From NCBI RefSeq assembly GCF_017355405.1, contig NZ_CP061177.1:2587001-2651000 (forward strand): DNA of 64,000 nt, read 5' to 3'. The notes beneath the pieces were generated by a model. The model was not told where the DNA came from. It searched no databases and was given only the letters and a program-made list of their open reading frames with translations. The position numbers were made by a program, and so were the translations under genes. Source of the DNA: Roseomonas haemaphysalidis. Its GTDB lineage: Bacteria; Pseudomonadota; Alphaproteobacteria; Acetobacterales; Acetobacteraceae. The first letter of the stretch is position 1; every line of letters begins with the position of its first letter. Positions 9,602 to 18,327 of the stretch are shown piece by piece.

Positions 9602-10156
9602 TCAGACTGTCGGAGTTGCGGGCGGGGTGGCGGGCTTTTCCGGCGTGCCAGCGTGGTCGGCCGGCGGCGGGGGCGCCGCTGGTGCCGGCGGATGGTCGCG
9701 TGTGGCATCGGCGGTGAAGGCCGCGACCGTCGGCGGAATAAATGCCGGTGCATCGGCGGGAGCGTCAGCGGCGGGCACCGTGGGTGGCGGCGCCAGCGTG
9801 TCGGCCGGCGGCGGCGCCTCGGTCACCACCTGCCCGCCTTCCGGCGTCGGCTTCCAGGTGTCCTTCAGCGGATTGTCGTTGAAGGTCTTCTGGATGCTGC
9901 CGTCGCTGTCCACCGCGCGGGAGATGGTGCCCTTCAGGTCGAAGTTTCGGATGTCCTGGATCTGCTGCCGGACATCCTCCAGCTTCGCTTCCTTGACCAG
10001 CTCATCGGCATGGGTCTGGAACTCGGCGGCCATGCCGCGCAGCTTCTTGACGCCCTTGGCGACGTTGCGGATGGCATCCGGCAAGTCCTTGGGGCCGATC
10101 ACCACCACCGCGACGACGGCGATCAGGGCCAGCTCGGACCAGGCAAAGTCGAACAT
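9602..10156 (-). CDS. tatB: Sec-independent protein translocase TatB
   Basis: TatB partner of TatC in substrate recognition. 184 residues. One N-terminal membrane segment (MFDFAWSELALIAVVAVVVIGP), the conserved hinge GPKDLPDAIR, an amphipathic helix (NVAKGVKKLRGMAAEFQ), then a long Pro/Ala-rich tail from about residue 115. The Glu at position 8 (WSELALI) is the polar TatB-type residue. GGGAAG precedes the ATG. No tatA copy is found between this gene and scpB, where it is usually located. Confidence 0.94.
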   Translation of the reverse strand: MFDFAWSELALIAVVAVVVIGPKDLPDAIRNVAKGVKKLRGMAAEFQTHADELVKEAKLEDVRQQIQDIRNFDLKGTISRAVDSDGSIQKTFNDNPLKDTWKPTPEGGQVVTEAPPPADTLAPPPTVPAADAPADAPAFIPPTVAAFTADATRDHPPAPAAPPPPADHAGTPEKPATPPATPTV

Positions 10157-10199
10157 GTGCTTCCCACTCTCCCCGGAACCGGGGGCCGCTTCCGTTAGC

Positions 10200-10250
10200 A
10201 GGAACGGGCGGCAGCGCCAATCCGGCCGCTGCCGCCCCGCCCCCGTTCCT
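10200..10250. repeat. long imperfect inverted repeat between scpB and tatB
   Basis: AGGAACGGG (10200-10208) pairs with CCCGTTCCT (10242-10250), and directly inside it CGGCAGCG (10209-10216) pairs with CGCTGCCG (10227-10234), giving 17 pairs with a 7-nt bulge on one side and a 10-nt loop. It lies in the 155-bp gap where tatA would be expected; it could be an intra-operon terminator or an mRNA processing/stabilising hairpin. Confidence 0.6.
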
Positions 10251-10311
10251 CATCCTATCTAGAGCGGATCAGCCGCGCCCGCATGGGGGGGGCGGCCGAT
10301 TCCTGGTGCCG

Positions 10312-10896
10312 TCAGTGGCCGAGGCCGCTCAGGCTCGGTTCCGCCCCACCGGCCAACAGCTCGTCCCGCCTGGGCAGGTCGGTCAGCGCGCGCAGGCCGA
10401 ACTGCTCCAGGAAGCGCGGCGTGCTGCCCCACAGCACCGGGCGCCCGGGCACCTCCTTGCGGCCGCGCGGGGCGATCAGGCCATGCTCCAGCAGCGTTTC
10501 CAGCGTGCTTTGCGCCAAGCTGGCCCCGCGGATCTCCTCGATTTCCGAGCGGGTGACCGGCTGGTGGTAGGCGATGATGGCAAGCGCCTCCATCGCCGCG
10601 CGGGGCAGCTTGCGCGGCACCTCCACCACCTTGGTCAACACCGGGGCCAGGTCCGGCGCGGTGCGAAACGCATAGCCACCGCCGATCTCGGCCAGTTCGA
10701 CCCCCCGCCCGGCATAGCGGGCAGTCAGGAGGGTCAGCACCGCCTCGGCCCGCAGGCCGTCGGGCAGAAAGGATTGCAGGCGCTCGAGCGGCACCGGGCG
10801 CTCGGACGCGAACAGCAGCGCCTCCGCCAGCCGCAGGGCGTGCTCGATCGGCGCCATCCCGGGCTCCGCTTCCGGCATGTCCTGTTCAGGCGGCAT
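10312..10896 (-). CDS. scpB: segregation and condensation protein B
   Basis: Winged-helix subunit of the SMC-ScpAB condensin that organises the chromosome. 194 residues. Seen: IEHALRLAEALLFASERPV, the second winged helix around PRAAMEALAIIAYHQPVTRSEIEEIRG and the LLEHGLI stretch followed by GRPVLWGSTPRFLEQFGL, all ScpB hallmarks. ATG 10896 is favoured by GGAGGG eight bases upstream and overlaps the scpA end by 11 nt; ATG 10878 is a shorter alternative. Confidence 0.94.
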   Translation of the reverse strand: MPPEQDMPEAEPGMAPIEHALRLAEALLFASERPVPLERLQSFLPDGLRAEAVLTLLTARYAGRGVELAEIGGGYAFRTAPDLAPVLTKVVEVPRKLPRAAMEALAIIAYHQPVTRSEIEEIRGASLAQSTLETLLEHGLIAPRGRKEVPGRPVLWGSTPRFLEQFGLRALTDLPRRDELLAGGAEPSLSGLGH

Positions 10897-11641
10897 CCAG
10901 GCAGCCCTCCGTCGCGGCGTTGCGGCGGAGCAGGATCGGCCCGAACGCGGCTTCCTGCCGCAACTCGATGCCGCCGCCCCGGGCCATCTCCAGCCCGGCG
11001 ACCAGCGTGCTCGCCATGGCCGCGCGGCGTTCCACGGGGTCGAGGAGCTGCTCCGGCACGAAGGCCAGCAGCTCTCCCCAATCCGGCAGCCCGCCGACCA
11101 GGCGCGCCAGCCGTTCCAGCGCATCCTGCACGGTCCAGAGCTTGCGGGGCTTGGGCCGGTACGGGCGCTTGGCGGCCGAACGGCGCAGCGCGTCAACATA
11201 GCCACGCAGCAGCGCAGGCAACTCAGTTGACAGGCCACTGCGGTCGGACAGCGTGAAGCTTTCCGGTTGGCCGCAAGGAAACACGTCCTGCCCCAGCTGC
11301 GGGTGGCGGCCCAGCCACACCACGGCGGCCCGCATGCGCTCCAGCTCCACCAGCCGCTCGGCAAGCTGGGTGGCCAGGGCTTCGGCGTCCTCCTCCTGGC
11401 CAAGATCCTCCGGCAGCAGCAGGCGGGACTTCAGCCAGGCGAGCCATGCCGCCATCACCAGCCAGTCGGCCGCGAGCTCCAGCCGCACGCGCCGGGCACC
11501 CTCGATCACCGCCAGGTACTGGTCGACCAGGGCAACGATGGAAAGCTTGCCGACATCCACCTTCTGCGCCCGCGCGAGGTCGAGCAAAAGGTCCAATGGC
11601 CCCTCGAACCCATCCAGGCTCAGATGCAGCGCCTCCGTCAT
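10886..11641 (-). CDS. scpA: segregation and condensation protein A
   Basis: Kleisin subunit bridging SMC heads. 251 residues. The N-terminus LDGFEGPLDLLLDLARAQKVDVGKL, then ALVDQYLAVIE and WLVMAAWLAWLKSRLLLPE are the canonical ScpA region. A family-typical middle (ELERMRAAVVWL) leads to a C-terminal winged helix. ATG 11641 overlaps the stop of the M50 protease gene in ATGA, so the two are translationally coupled. Confidence 0.95.
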   Translation of the reverse strand: MTEALHLSLDGFEGPLDLLLDLARAQKVDVGKLSIVALVDQYLAVIEGARRVRLELAADWLVMAAWLAWLKSRLLLPEDLGQEEDAEALATQLAERLVELERMRAAVVWLGRHPQLGQDVFPCGQPESFTLSDRSGLSTELPALLRGYVDALRRSAAKRPYRPKPRKLWTVQDALERLARLVGGLPDWGELLAFVPEQLLDPVERRAAMASTLVAGLEMARGGGIELRQEAAFGPILLRRNAATEGCLDAA

Positions 11642-12339
11642 ACCGGGTGCCCCGCCAGCTGCAGCACCAGCCGGAAGGCGGGCCCGGTGACGATGCCGGA
11701 CAACCAGCCGATGACGTCGTATTGCGGGCCGAGGCGCGGCAGGATCAGGATCATCGCCATCACCACCAGCAGCCCGAAGCGCTCCACCCTCGCCAGCGCC
11801 CGGGACAGCGAGCGCGGCAACAGCCCGACCATGATGCGCCCGCCGTCCAGTGGCGGGATCGGCAGGAGGTTGAACAGCGCCAGCAGCAGGTTGGCCATGA
11901 TCGAGAGCCGCACGAAATCGACCCCGAGCGCCACGACCTGCATCGGCACGGAGCCCGCCAAGGCCAGGACCACATGCGCCAGCAGCGCCGACAGCCAGGC
12001 CAGAAAGAAGTTCATCGCCGGCCCGGCGGCGGCCACCAGCACCATGCCGAAGCGAGGATTGCGAAGCTGCCAGGGATCGACCGGGATGGGCTTGGCCCAA
12101 CCGAACATCGCCACCACGCGGCCGATCGTCAGCAACTGCGTGATCAGCAGGATGCCGGGCAGGATGACGGTGCCGACCCTGTCCACATGCCGGATCGGGT
12201 TGAGGCTCAGCCGCCCGGCGCGCTGGGCGGTGTCATCGCCCAAGGCCAGCGCGGCATAGCCGTGCGCGGCCTCATGCAGGGTGATGGCGATCACCGTGGC
12301 CAGAATGGCCACAAGGAGTTCCGGCAGCCAGTCGGTCAC
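11638..12339 (-). CDS. site-2 protease family membrane metallopeptidase (M50)
   Basis: Membrane zinc protease, 233 residues, of the short M50 type without a PDZ domain. HEAAH at residues 22-26 is the HExxH zinc motif inside the first membrane segment, and LLPIPPLDGGR supplies the third zinc ligand. Four to six hydrophobic stretches. The start is a GTG (12339) 10 nt after the nagZ stop, since no Met codon lies between the stop region and the conserved N-terminus. Encoded between nagZ and scpA and coupled to scpA by ATGA. Substrate unknown; not a clear RseP orthologue. Confidence 0.88.
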   Translation of the reverse strand: MTDWLPELLVAILATVIAITLHEAAHGYAALALGDDTAQRAGRLSLNPIRHVDRVGTVILPGILLITQLLTIGRVVAMFGWAKPIPVDPWQLRNPRFGMVLVAAAGPAMNFFLAWLSALLAHVVLALAGSVPMQVVALGVDFVRLSIMANLLLALFNLLPIPPLDGGRIMVGLLPRSLSRALARVERFGLLVVMAMILILPRLGPQYDVIGWLSGIVTGPAFRLVLQLAGHPV

Positions 12340-12349
12340 GCGGTGCGGC

Positions 12350-13363
12350 TCATGCGATGTTGCGCAACAGCGTATCACGGCGCTGCGCCAGCGCGATGGG
12401 GTCCGGACGCACCCCCCGGCTGGCGGCATCCCGCGCGGCGCGCGCGTCGGCGATGCGGCGTCGGGCACGTTCGGTCAACGGCCCGGCCGCCGAAAGCGCG
12501 GCGGCCGTGTCGTCCAGCTTTCCCGAGCATTGCAGCGCCACGTCGCAGCCGGCCGCCAGCGCCGCCGTCACCAGCTCCCCGGGCGACCCGGACAGGGCCT
12601 TCATGTCCAGGTCGTCAGACAGCAGCAGTCCGTCGAAGCCGATCTCGCCGCGAATGACATCGGCGATGACGATGGGGGACAGGGTGGCCGGGCGCCGGTC
12701 ATCCAGCGCGGTGTAGAGCAGGTGCGCCGTCATGCCCCAGGCCCCCCGCCCCGCGAGGGCTGCGAAGGGGGCGATGTCGGCCGCGAGCTCGGCGCGCGGC
12801 TCTGTGACGCGCGGCAGTTCCAAGTGGCTGTCGGCGGTGGCGCGTCCGTGGCCGGGCATGTGCTTGAGCACGGGAATGCCGCCGCCCGATTGCACGCCGC
12901 GCAGCCAGCCCTCAGCCAGGCGCACCACCTCGGCCGGGTCGGCGGAAAAGCCGCGGTCGCCCACGATCTGGTGCGCGCCGGGCAGCCGCAGGTCCAGCAC
13001 CGGGCCGCAGATCACGTCCATGCCCACCGCGACGCATTCCATCGACAGCAGCGTCGCGTTGGCTTCCGCGGCGGCGGGGTCGCAGCCTTCGAATACGCCG
13101 GGGGCCGGGAACGCGGGCCAGTGCGGCGGCCGCAACCGGGCGACCCGGCCGCCTTCCTGGTCCACCAGGATGGGCGCTTCTTCTCCAAGTTCCTCGCGCA
13201 CAGCGGCGGTTAGAGTCGCCAGCTGGGCCGGATCCTGGATGTTGCGTGCGAACAGGATCACGCCCAGCGGACGCTGCCCGCGCAGCAGCGCCGCCTCCTC
13301 CGCCAGCAGTTCCGGCCCGGATAGTCCGACGATGACGGCCCGCGCCGCCCGCACTTCAGCCAC
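12350..13363 (-). CDS. nagZ: beta-N-acetylhexosaminidase
   Basis: Cytoplasmic GH3 glucosaminidase that removes GlcNAc from anhydro-muropeptides during cell-wall recycling. 337 residues. Diagnostic features: VDQEGGRVARL, the mobile loop KHMPGHGRATADSH with catalytic His/Asp, and FDGLLLSDDLDMKAL with the nucleophile Asp. It overlaps the SPOR gene by 8 nt, consistent with a cell-envelope module (SPOR protein plus muropeptide recycling) inside the operon. Confidence 0.95.
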   Translation of the reverse strand: MAEVRAARAVIVGLSGPELLAEEAALLRGQRPLGVILFARNIQDPAQLATLTAAVREELGEEAPILVDQEGGRVARLRPPHWPAFPAPGVFEGCDPAAAEANATLLSMECVAVGMDVICGPVLDLRLPGAHQIVGDRGFSADPAEVVRLAEGWLRGVQSGGGIPVLKHMPGHGRATADSHLELPRVTEPRAELAADIAPFAALAGRGAWGMTAHLLYTALDDRRPATLSPIVIADVIRGEIGFDGLLLSDDLDMKALSGSPGELVTAALAAGCDVALQCSGKLDDTAAALSAAGPLTERARRRIADARAARDAASRGVRPDPIALAQRRDTLLRNIA

Positions 13364-14132
13364 CGATCACGGCGCAGGCGCCACCCTTGGCGCGGATGGC
13401 GGAACAGAATTCCCGGGCCGTGTCACCCGTGAAGCCACCGGTGCGCAGGCGCCACATCGTCGGTTGGTCCTGCCGTTCGAAGCGGATGACCTGGGGCGTG
13501 CGGCCCTGCAGCAGCTCCGGGGCCCGGCGCGACAGCCGCTCCCACTCCCCACGGGCGCCGGCTTCGGAGTCCAGGGCGCCGAGCTGCACCACGGCCGTGC
13601 CGGCCGCCGGGCGGGCCGGAGCGGCGGGGGCGGCGGCAGCGGCGGGGGCCGGCGCCGCCGGTGCGGCAGGAACGGGGGGCGCGGCGTCCGGGGCCATCGC
13701 CGCAGGTGGCGTGGCGGCGGCAGGCGGGGTGGTTGGCGCAGGCTGCGCCGGCGCTTCCGCCACCCGCGGCGCGGCGGCCGGCGGCGGGGCGGTCGCGGCA
13801 CGCAGCGCGTCGAGGTTCGGCGCCTCGGCGGCGGGTGCCAAGCGGCCGGCGGCGTCGAACGAGCCGCCCCCTGAACGCCGCTCGAAAATGATCTCGTCCT
13901 GGTTTGCCACCCGCAGCCCGCCGCGGTCGTCCGGGCGCACCTTCACCGGTCGCGAATCGGCTTCCACCACCGGCACCGGCCGGTTGGCCGTCATGCGGGT
14001 GATGCCCCAGCCGAGCAGCGCGCCGACGCCGACGATGGCGGCAAGGCCACCGGCCACCATGACCATGCGCGCGGACGAGCCCTCACCCGCCGCGCCGCGA
14101 ACCCGATAAGACGGAACAGGAGCTTCCCTCAC
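13356..14132 (-). CDS. SPOR domain membrane protein
   Basis: Likely binds denuded septal peptidoglycan. 258 residues: short cytoplasmic N-terminus, one membrane anchor (MVMVAGGLAAIVGVGALLGWG, about 23-43), an Ala/Pro-rich periplasmic linker (~110-180) and a C-terminal SPOR domain (AVVQLGALDSEAGARGEWERL ... WRLRTGGFTGDTAREFCSAI). The GTG start overlaps the argS stop (GTGA). Occupies the slot where alphaproteobacterial genomes usually have a SPOR protein between argS and nagZ. Confidence 0.9.
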   Translation of the reverse strand: MREAPVPSYRVRGAAGEGSSARMVMVAGGLAAIVGVGALLGWGITRMTANRPVPVVEADSRPVKVRPDDRGGLRVANQDEIIFERRSGGGSFDAAGRLAPAAEAPNLDALRAATAPPPAAAPRVAEAPAQPAPTTPPAAATPPAAMAPDAAPPVPAAPAAPAPAAAAAPAAPARPAAGTAVVQLGALDSEAGARGEWERLSRRAPELLQGRTPQVIRFERQDQPTMWRLRTGGFTGDTAREFCSAIRAKGGACAVIGG

Positions 14133-15907
14133 CGCATCTCCTCAACGGGCGTCACGCCCATGACAGCAAGGCCGGAGCGGATGACGGTCGCAGTCGCGGC
14201 CACCAGCGCCAACCGCGCCCGCGTTGCTTCCGGCTGCTCGGCCTGAATGAAACGCAGTGTCGCATCCTCGCGCCCACGGTTCCACAGAATATGAAAGTCG
14301 CTGGCCAAGTCACCGAGATAAAAGGCAATCCGGTGTGGCTCCCGCGCCGCAGCAGCGGCTTCCACAACACGCGGCCAGGCCACCAGGCGGCGCAGCAGCG
14401 CCTGCTCGGCGGAATCCGTCAAAGCGTCCAGCGGCGCCTCGGCCAGAGCATCGGCCGCCGGGTCGCCGGCCTGCCGCAGCACCGAGCGGCAGCGGGCATG
14501 CGCGTACTGCACGTAGAACACCGGGTTCTCGCGCGACTGCTCGACCACCTTGGTCAGGTCGAATTCCATCTGCGCGTCGGATTTGCGGGTCAACATGGTG
14601 AAGCGCACCGCATCGCGCCCCACTTCGTCGATCAGATCGCGCAGCGTGATATAGCTGCCGGCGCGCTTGGACATGCGGACCGGCTCGCCGTCCTTCAGCA
14701 CCTTCACGATCTGGCACAGCACCACGTCCAGCGGCACGGCGCCATCCGACAGCGCCTTGGTCGCGGCCTTCATGCGGGACACGTAGCCGCCGTGGTCGGC
14801 GCCCCAGACCTGCACCAACTGGCGCATGCCACGGGCGATCTTGTCGGCGTGGTTGCCGATGTCGTTGGCGAAGTATGTGTTGGAGCCATCGCTTTTGCGC
14901 AGCGGGCGGTCCACGTCGTCGCCGAATTTCGTGGAAGCGAACAGCGTCTGCGGGCGCGGCTCCCAGTCGTCCGGCAGCTTGCCCTTGGGCGGCTCCAGCA
15001 CGCCCTCGTACACCAGCCCCTTGGCCGAAAGCTCGGCGATGGCGCGGTCCGCCACCCCGTCCTGGACCAGCTTGAGCTCGCTGATGAAGATGTCGTGCTC
15101 CACGCCCAGCGCCGCGAGATCCTCGCGGATCTCGGCCATCATCATGCGCACGGCGACACGCTGCACGGTGGCCAGGGTGTCTTCCGTGAAGGCCGGGCGC
15201 GCACCGGGGGCCAGGGCATCGCCGTGCTCGGCCTGCAGCGCGGCACCGACGGGGATCAGGTACTCGCCGCGATACTGCAGCCCGCCGGGCACCTGCGCGG
15301 AGTATTCCTCCTCCGTCAGCGTGGTGCCAAGCGCCTGCAGGTAGCGCCAGTAGGCGGCGTAGGCGAGCGCGCGGACCTGCGCGCCGGCATCGTTGACGTA
15401 GTATTCCTTGGTGACCGCGTAGCCTGCCTTGGACAGCAGGTTCGCCAGGGCGTCGCCCACCACGGCGCCACGGCAATGGCCCACATGCATCGGCCCGGTG
15501 GGATTGGCGGACACGTATTCCACGTTCACCGGAATGGCGGCACCCACCGCCGAGGTCCCGTAGGCTTCGCCGGCCCGCAGCAGCAGCGGCACCTGGGCGT
15601 GGATAAAGGACTCGCGCAGCCGCATGTTCACGAAGCCAGGGCCGGCGGGCGCCGCCTCCGCCACCATCGGCAACTTGGCCAGCGCCGCGGCCAGGTCGGC
15701 CGCCACCTTCTGCGGCGCCAGCCGGGCGGGCTTGGCCACCACCAGCGCCGCGTTGGTCGCCATGTCGCCATGGCTGGCATCGCGCGGCGGCTCAACCAGG
15801 ACGCGGGCCAGCGCATCGTCGGGCAAGTCGGGCAGCAGGCGGCGCAGGCAGGCGACGACCTCGGCGCGCAGGGTGGCGAAGATATCGGTCGCGGGAGCGT
15901 GTGCCAT
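14129..15907 (-). CDS. argS: arginyl-tRNA synthetase
   Basis: Class I synthetase charging tRNA-Arg, 592 residues. The N-terminal Add1 domain leads into the HIGH motif region (NPTGPMHVGHCRGAVVGD) and YYVNDAGAQV; VRMSKRAGSYITL holds the KMSKS-equivalent; the C-terminal DALR domain (YAHARCRSV ... LYLG-type helices) binds the anticodon. Twelve bases after the dgt stop. The tRNA-Arg(TCT) gene is also in this window, at 6948-7024. Confidence 0.97.
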   Translation of the reverse strand: MAHAPATDIFATLRAEVVACLRRLLPDLPDDALARVLVEPPRDASHGDMATNAALVVAKPARLAPQKVAADLAAALAKLPMVAEAAPAGPGFVNMRLRESFIHAQVPLLLRAGEAYGTSAVGAAIPVNVEYVSANPTGPMHVGHCRGAVVGDALANLLSKAGYAVTKEYYVNDAGAQVRALAYAAYWRYLQALGTTLTEEEYSAQVPGGLQYRGEYLIPVGAALQAEHGDALAPGARPAFTEDTLATVQRVAVRMMMAEIREDLAALGVEHDIFISELKLVQDGVADRAIAELSAKGLVYEGVLEPPKGKLPDDWEPRPQTLFASTKFGDDVDRPLRKSDGSNTYFANDIGNHADKIARGMRQLVQVWGADHGGYVSRMKAATKALSDGAVPLDVVLCQIVKVLKDGEPVRMSKRAGSYITLRDLIDEVGRDAVRFTMLTRKSDAQMEFDLTKVVEQSRENPVFYVQYAHARCRSVLRQAGDPAADALAEAPLDALTDSAEQALLRRLVAWPRVVEAAAAAREPHRIAFYLGDLASDFHILWNRGREDATLRFIQAEQPEATRARLALVAATATVIRSGLAVMGVTPVEEMR

Positions 15908-15919
15908 GGAAGTCCGTAT

Positions 15920-17071
15920 TCAGCCGGGAAGATGGGGGTCGGTCAGGCGCCGGTGTTCTTCCAGCGCGAAGCGGTCGGTCATGCCAGCGATGTAGTCGCA
16001 GACGGCGGCGGCGCATTGCGCGCTGCCCGTCGCACCGGCGCGCTCACGCCAGGGCGGCGGCAACATGTCTGGACCGCCGTGCAGCAGGCTGAACAGCACC
16101 TGCACCACGCGCTTGGATTTCTGTGTGGTGCGATTGACGCGCCAGTGGCGGTACATGCGACCGAACAGGAAGTCGCGGACGGTCTGGTTGGCGGCCATCA
16201 TGCGTTCGCTGAAGAACACCACGGGGCGGCCGGCAGCGCGAATGTCGTCCACCGTGCGCGGCGCCAATGCGGCCAGCCGGCGTTCGGATTCCTGCACCAC
16301 GTCCTGCACCATGGCGTTGATGACGCGGCGGATCGCCTCGCTGACCAGCCGGCCATCGACGACTCCCGGATGCGCGTCCCGTGCCGCCGCCACGGCGGTG
16401 CCGACCAGGGGCAGCTCGGCCGCCTCGTCCAGCGTGAAGAGCCCGGCGCGCAGGCCGTCATCGAGGTCGTGGTTGTTGTAGGCGATATCGTCCGCCAGGG
16501 CCGCCGCCTGCGCCTCGGCCGAGGCATGGCTGGCGAGCTCCAGCGGATGCCGGGCGTCGTATTCGACGAAATAGGGCGTCGGGCGGCGGATCGGGCCGTT
16601 ATGCTTGGCCAGGCCTTCCAGCGTTTCCCAGGTCAGGTTCAGGCCGTCGAAGCTGGCATAGCGGTTTTCCAGCAGCGTCACGGCCTTCAGGCTCTGCGCG
16701 TTGTGGTCGAAGCCGCCATAGGGGCGCATCACGCCGTTCAGCGCCTCCTCCCCCGCGTGGCCGAACGGAGGGTGGCCCAGGTCGTGGGCCAGGGCCAGCG
16801 CTTCCGCCAGATCCTCGTCCAGCCGCAGCCGCCGGGCGAGGGAACGGGCGATCTGCGCCACCTCGATGCTGTGGGTCAGCCGGGTACGGAAGGCATCGCC
16901 CTCGTGGTAGATGAAGACCTGGGTCTTGTATTGCAGGCGGCGGAAGGCCTTGCTGTGGATGATCCGGTCACGGTCCCGCTGAAACGGCGAGCGCGCGTCG
17001 CCACCCGGCTCCGGGTACAGTCGGCCCCGCGACGTCTCCGGCCGCACGGCATAGGGTGCAAGACCATCCAT
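15920..17071 (-). CDS. dgt: dGTP triphosphohydrolase-like HD protein
   Basis: Predicted deoxynucleoside triphosphate triphosphohydrolase, 383 residues, cytoplasmic. N-terminus GRLYPEP..SPFQRDRDRIIHSKAFRRLQYKTQVF; metal ligands in RLTHSIEV and AHDLGHPPFGHAGE (HD motif); later FDHNAQSL and DDIAYNNHDLDDGL. Annotated in alphaproteobacteria as the dGTPase type 2 subfamily. ATG 17071 (MDGLAPYAV) chosen over an upstream ATG at 17107 because the family begins near here. First gene of the operon running to serS; divergent from the ErpA-like gene. Confidence 0.93.
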   Translation of the reverse strand: MDGLAPYAVRPETSRGRLYPEPGGDARSPFQRDRDRIIHSKAFRRLQYKTQVFIYHEGDAFRTRLTHSIEVAQIARSLARRLRLDEDLAEALALAHDLGHPPFGHAGEEALNGVMRPYGGFDHNAQSLKAVTLLENRYASFDGLNLTWETLEGLAKHNGPIRRPTPYFVEYDARHPLELASHASAEAQAAALADDIAYNNHDLDDGLRAGLFTLDEAAELPLVGTAVAAARDAHPGVVDGRLVSEAIRRVINAMVQDVVQESERRLAALAPRTVDDIRAAGRPVVFFSERMMAANQTVRDFLFGRMYRHWRVNRTTQKSKRVVQVLFSLLHGGPDMLPPPWRERAGATGSAQCAAAVCDYIAGMTDRFALEEHRRLTDPHLPG

Positions 17072-17139
17072 GGCGCGCGGCTTACCAGCCGCCCCGGCAG
17101 CCCGCAACGGCCAGGGCCGCGGCGCGGGGGGCGGAATGG

Positions 17140-17169
17140 TTGGAATTGCCGTCCCCCCCGCCCTATATC
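17140..17169 (+). promoter_or_regulatory. possible promoter of the ErpA-like gene
   Basis: TTGGAA at 17140-17145 and TATATC at 17164-17169 are separated by 18 bp, with the start codon 25 bp beyond. TATATC is the only A/T-rich hexamer in a very GC-rich spacer. Only partial matches to sigma-70 consensus. Confidence 0.4.
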
Positions 17170-17193
17170 CGCAGCCAGAGGAGTTTGCTGGAC

Positions 17194-17544
17194 ATGCCCG
17201 ACGGCACGATGACTGCCCCCGCCTTTCACGTCACGCCCCGCGCCTTCGCGCAGGTGGCAGAGATCGCGGCCCGCGAGGGCAAACCGGGTGCCGGTCTGCG
17301 CGTGGCGGTCTTGGCCGGCGGCTGCTCCGGCTTCCAGTATTCCTTCAATCTGGAGGATACCGCGGCCGAGGACGATCTGGTGCTGGACGGCCCCGCCCCC
17401 GTGTTCGTCGACCCCGTGAGCTTGGACCTGCTGGCGGGCGCGCAGCTGGATTGGACCGACGAGCTGATCGGCGCGCATTTCGCCATCAAGAACCCGCAGG
17501 CGGTTTCGGCCTGTGGCTGCGGCACCTCCTTCTCGATCGGCTGA
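17194..17544 (+). CDS. erpA: A-type iron-sulfur carrier (IscA/ErpA family)
   Basis: Small Fe-S carrier that passes clusters to apoproteins, 116 residues. The three conserved cysteines are present: GGCSGFQY and C-terminal ACGCGTSF. Body features (FVDPVSLDLLAGAQLDW, IKNPQA) are typical HesB-like. The ATG at 17194 has AGAGGAG ten bases upstream; ATG at 17209 is possible. The xthA start follows six bases after the stop, so they form a two-gene unit. The choice of erpA rather than iscA is by similarity to alphaproteobacterial erpA next to xthA. Confidence 0.88.
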   Translation: MPDGTMTAPAFHVTPRAFAQVAEIAAREGKPGAGLRVAVLAGGCSGFQYSFNLEDTAAEDDLVLDGPAPVFVDPVSLDLLAGAQLDWTDELIGAHFAIKNPQAVSACGCGTSFSIG

Positions 17545-17550
17545 GCGGCC

Positions 17551-18318
17551 TTGCGTCTTTCCACGCTGAACGTCAACTCGATCCGCAAGCGCGCGCCGCT
17601 GGTGCGGGAATTCCTGGATCGCGCGCAGCCGGACCTGCTGTTCCTGCAGGAGCTGAAGTGCAAGACCGAGGAGTTTCCCGGCGATGCCTTCGCCGACAGC
17701 GGATACCGCTGGCACGCCGTGGGGCAGCATGGCGGCCGCAACGGCGTCGCCGTGCTGTCCAAGCTGCCGTTCGAGGTTGTCGCCGAGGTGCTGCCGGGCG
17801 AGGACGAGGATACCCACGCCCGCTATGTCGAGGTGGCGGCCGGTGGTGCGCGGCTGGCCGGCATCTACCTGCCCAACGGCAACTCCGGCGGCGCCGAGGG
17901 GTATGCCTACAAGCTGCGCTGGATGCAGCGCCTGCGCACCCTTGCCGCAGAGCGGCTGGAAGACACCACCCCCTACGCCATCCTCGGTGACTTCAACGTC
18001 TGCCCGACGGCACTGGACCTGGAGCCGGGCGCCCTGCCGCCGACTGATGCGCTGGTGCGGCCGGAAAGCCGCTCGGCCTTTCGCGCGCTCATGCATCTTG
18101 GCCTGACAGACGCCGTCCGGGCCCTGCACCCCGAGGAGCGCCTGTACACCTACTGGGACTACGGCGCCGCGTTCAACGCCAACCGGGGCCTGCGGATCGA
18201 CCATGTCCTCCTGTCGGCGAGCTTGGCCGAGCGCCTGGACAAGGTTGAGATCGACATGTCCCTGCGGTCGCAGGAACAGCCTTCAGACCATACCGCCGTC
18301 ACGGTCACGCTCCGCTAA
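17551..18318 (+). CDS. xthA: exodeoxyribonuclease III
   Basis: AP endonuclease and 3'-5' exonuclease of base excision repair, 255 residues. It begins at a TTG (NVNSIRKRAP lies at residues 7-16 as in XthA). Catalytic elements: FLQELKCK (Glu), YLPNGNSGG, GDFNVCPTALD, LRIDHVLLS and PSDHTAVTV. A second, divergent EEP-fold enzyme is encoded at 4237-4935; this one is the true XthA by its full motif set. Confidence 0.95.
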   Translation: MRLSTLNVNSIRKRAPLVREFLDRAQPDLLFLQELKCKTEEFPGDAFADSGYRWHAVGQHGGRNGVAVLSKLPFEVVAEVLPGEDEDTHARYVEVAAGGARLAGIYLPNGNSGGAEGYAYKLRWMQRLRTLAAERLEDTTPYAILGDFNVCPTALDLEPGALPPTDALVRPESRSAFRALMHLGLTDAVRALHPEERLYTYWDYGAAFNANRGLRIDHVLLSASLAERLDKVEIDMSLRSQEQPSDHTAVTVTLR

Positions 18319-18327
18319 GCGCGGCCG

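Noticed and set aside
14291..17212. 973-codon plus-strand open frame opposite argS and dgt
   Set aside because: Antisense artefact of codon bias; both synthetase and HD motifs are clear on the other strand.
17226..18204. Minus-strand open frames opposite the ErpA-like and xthA genes
   Set aside because: They lack motifs and overlap genes with conserved catalytic residues.
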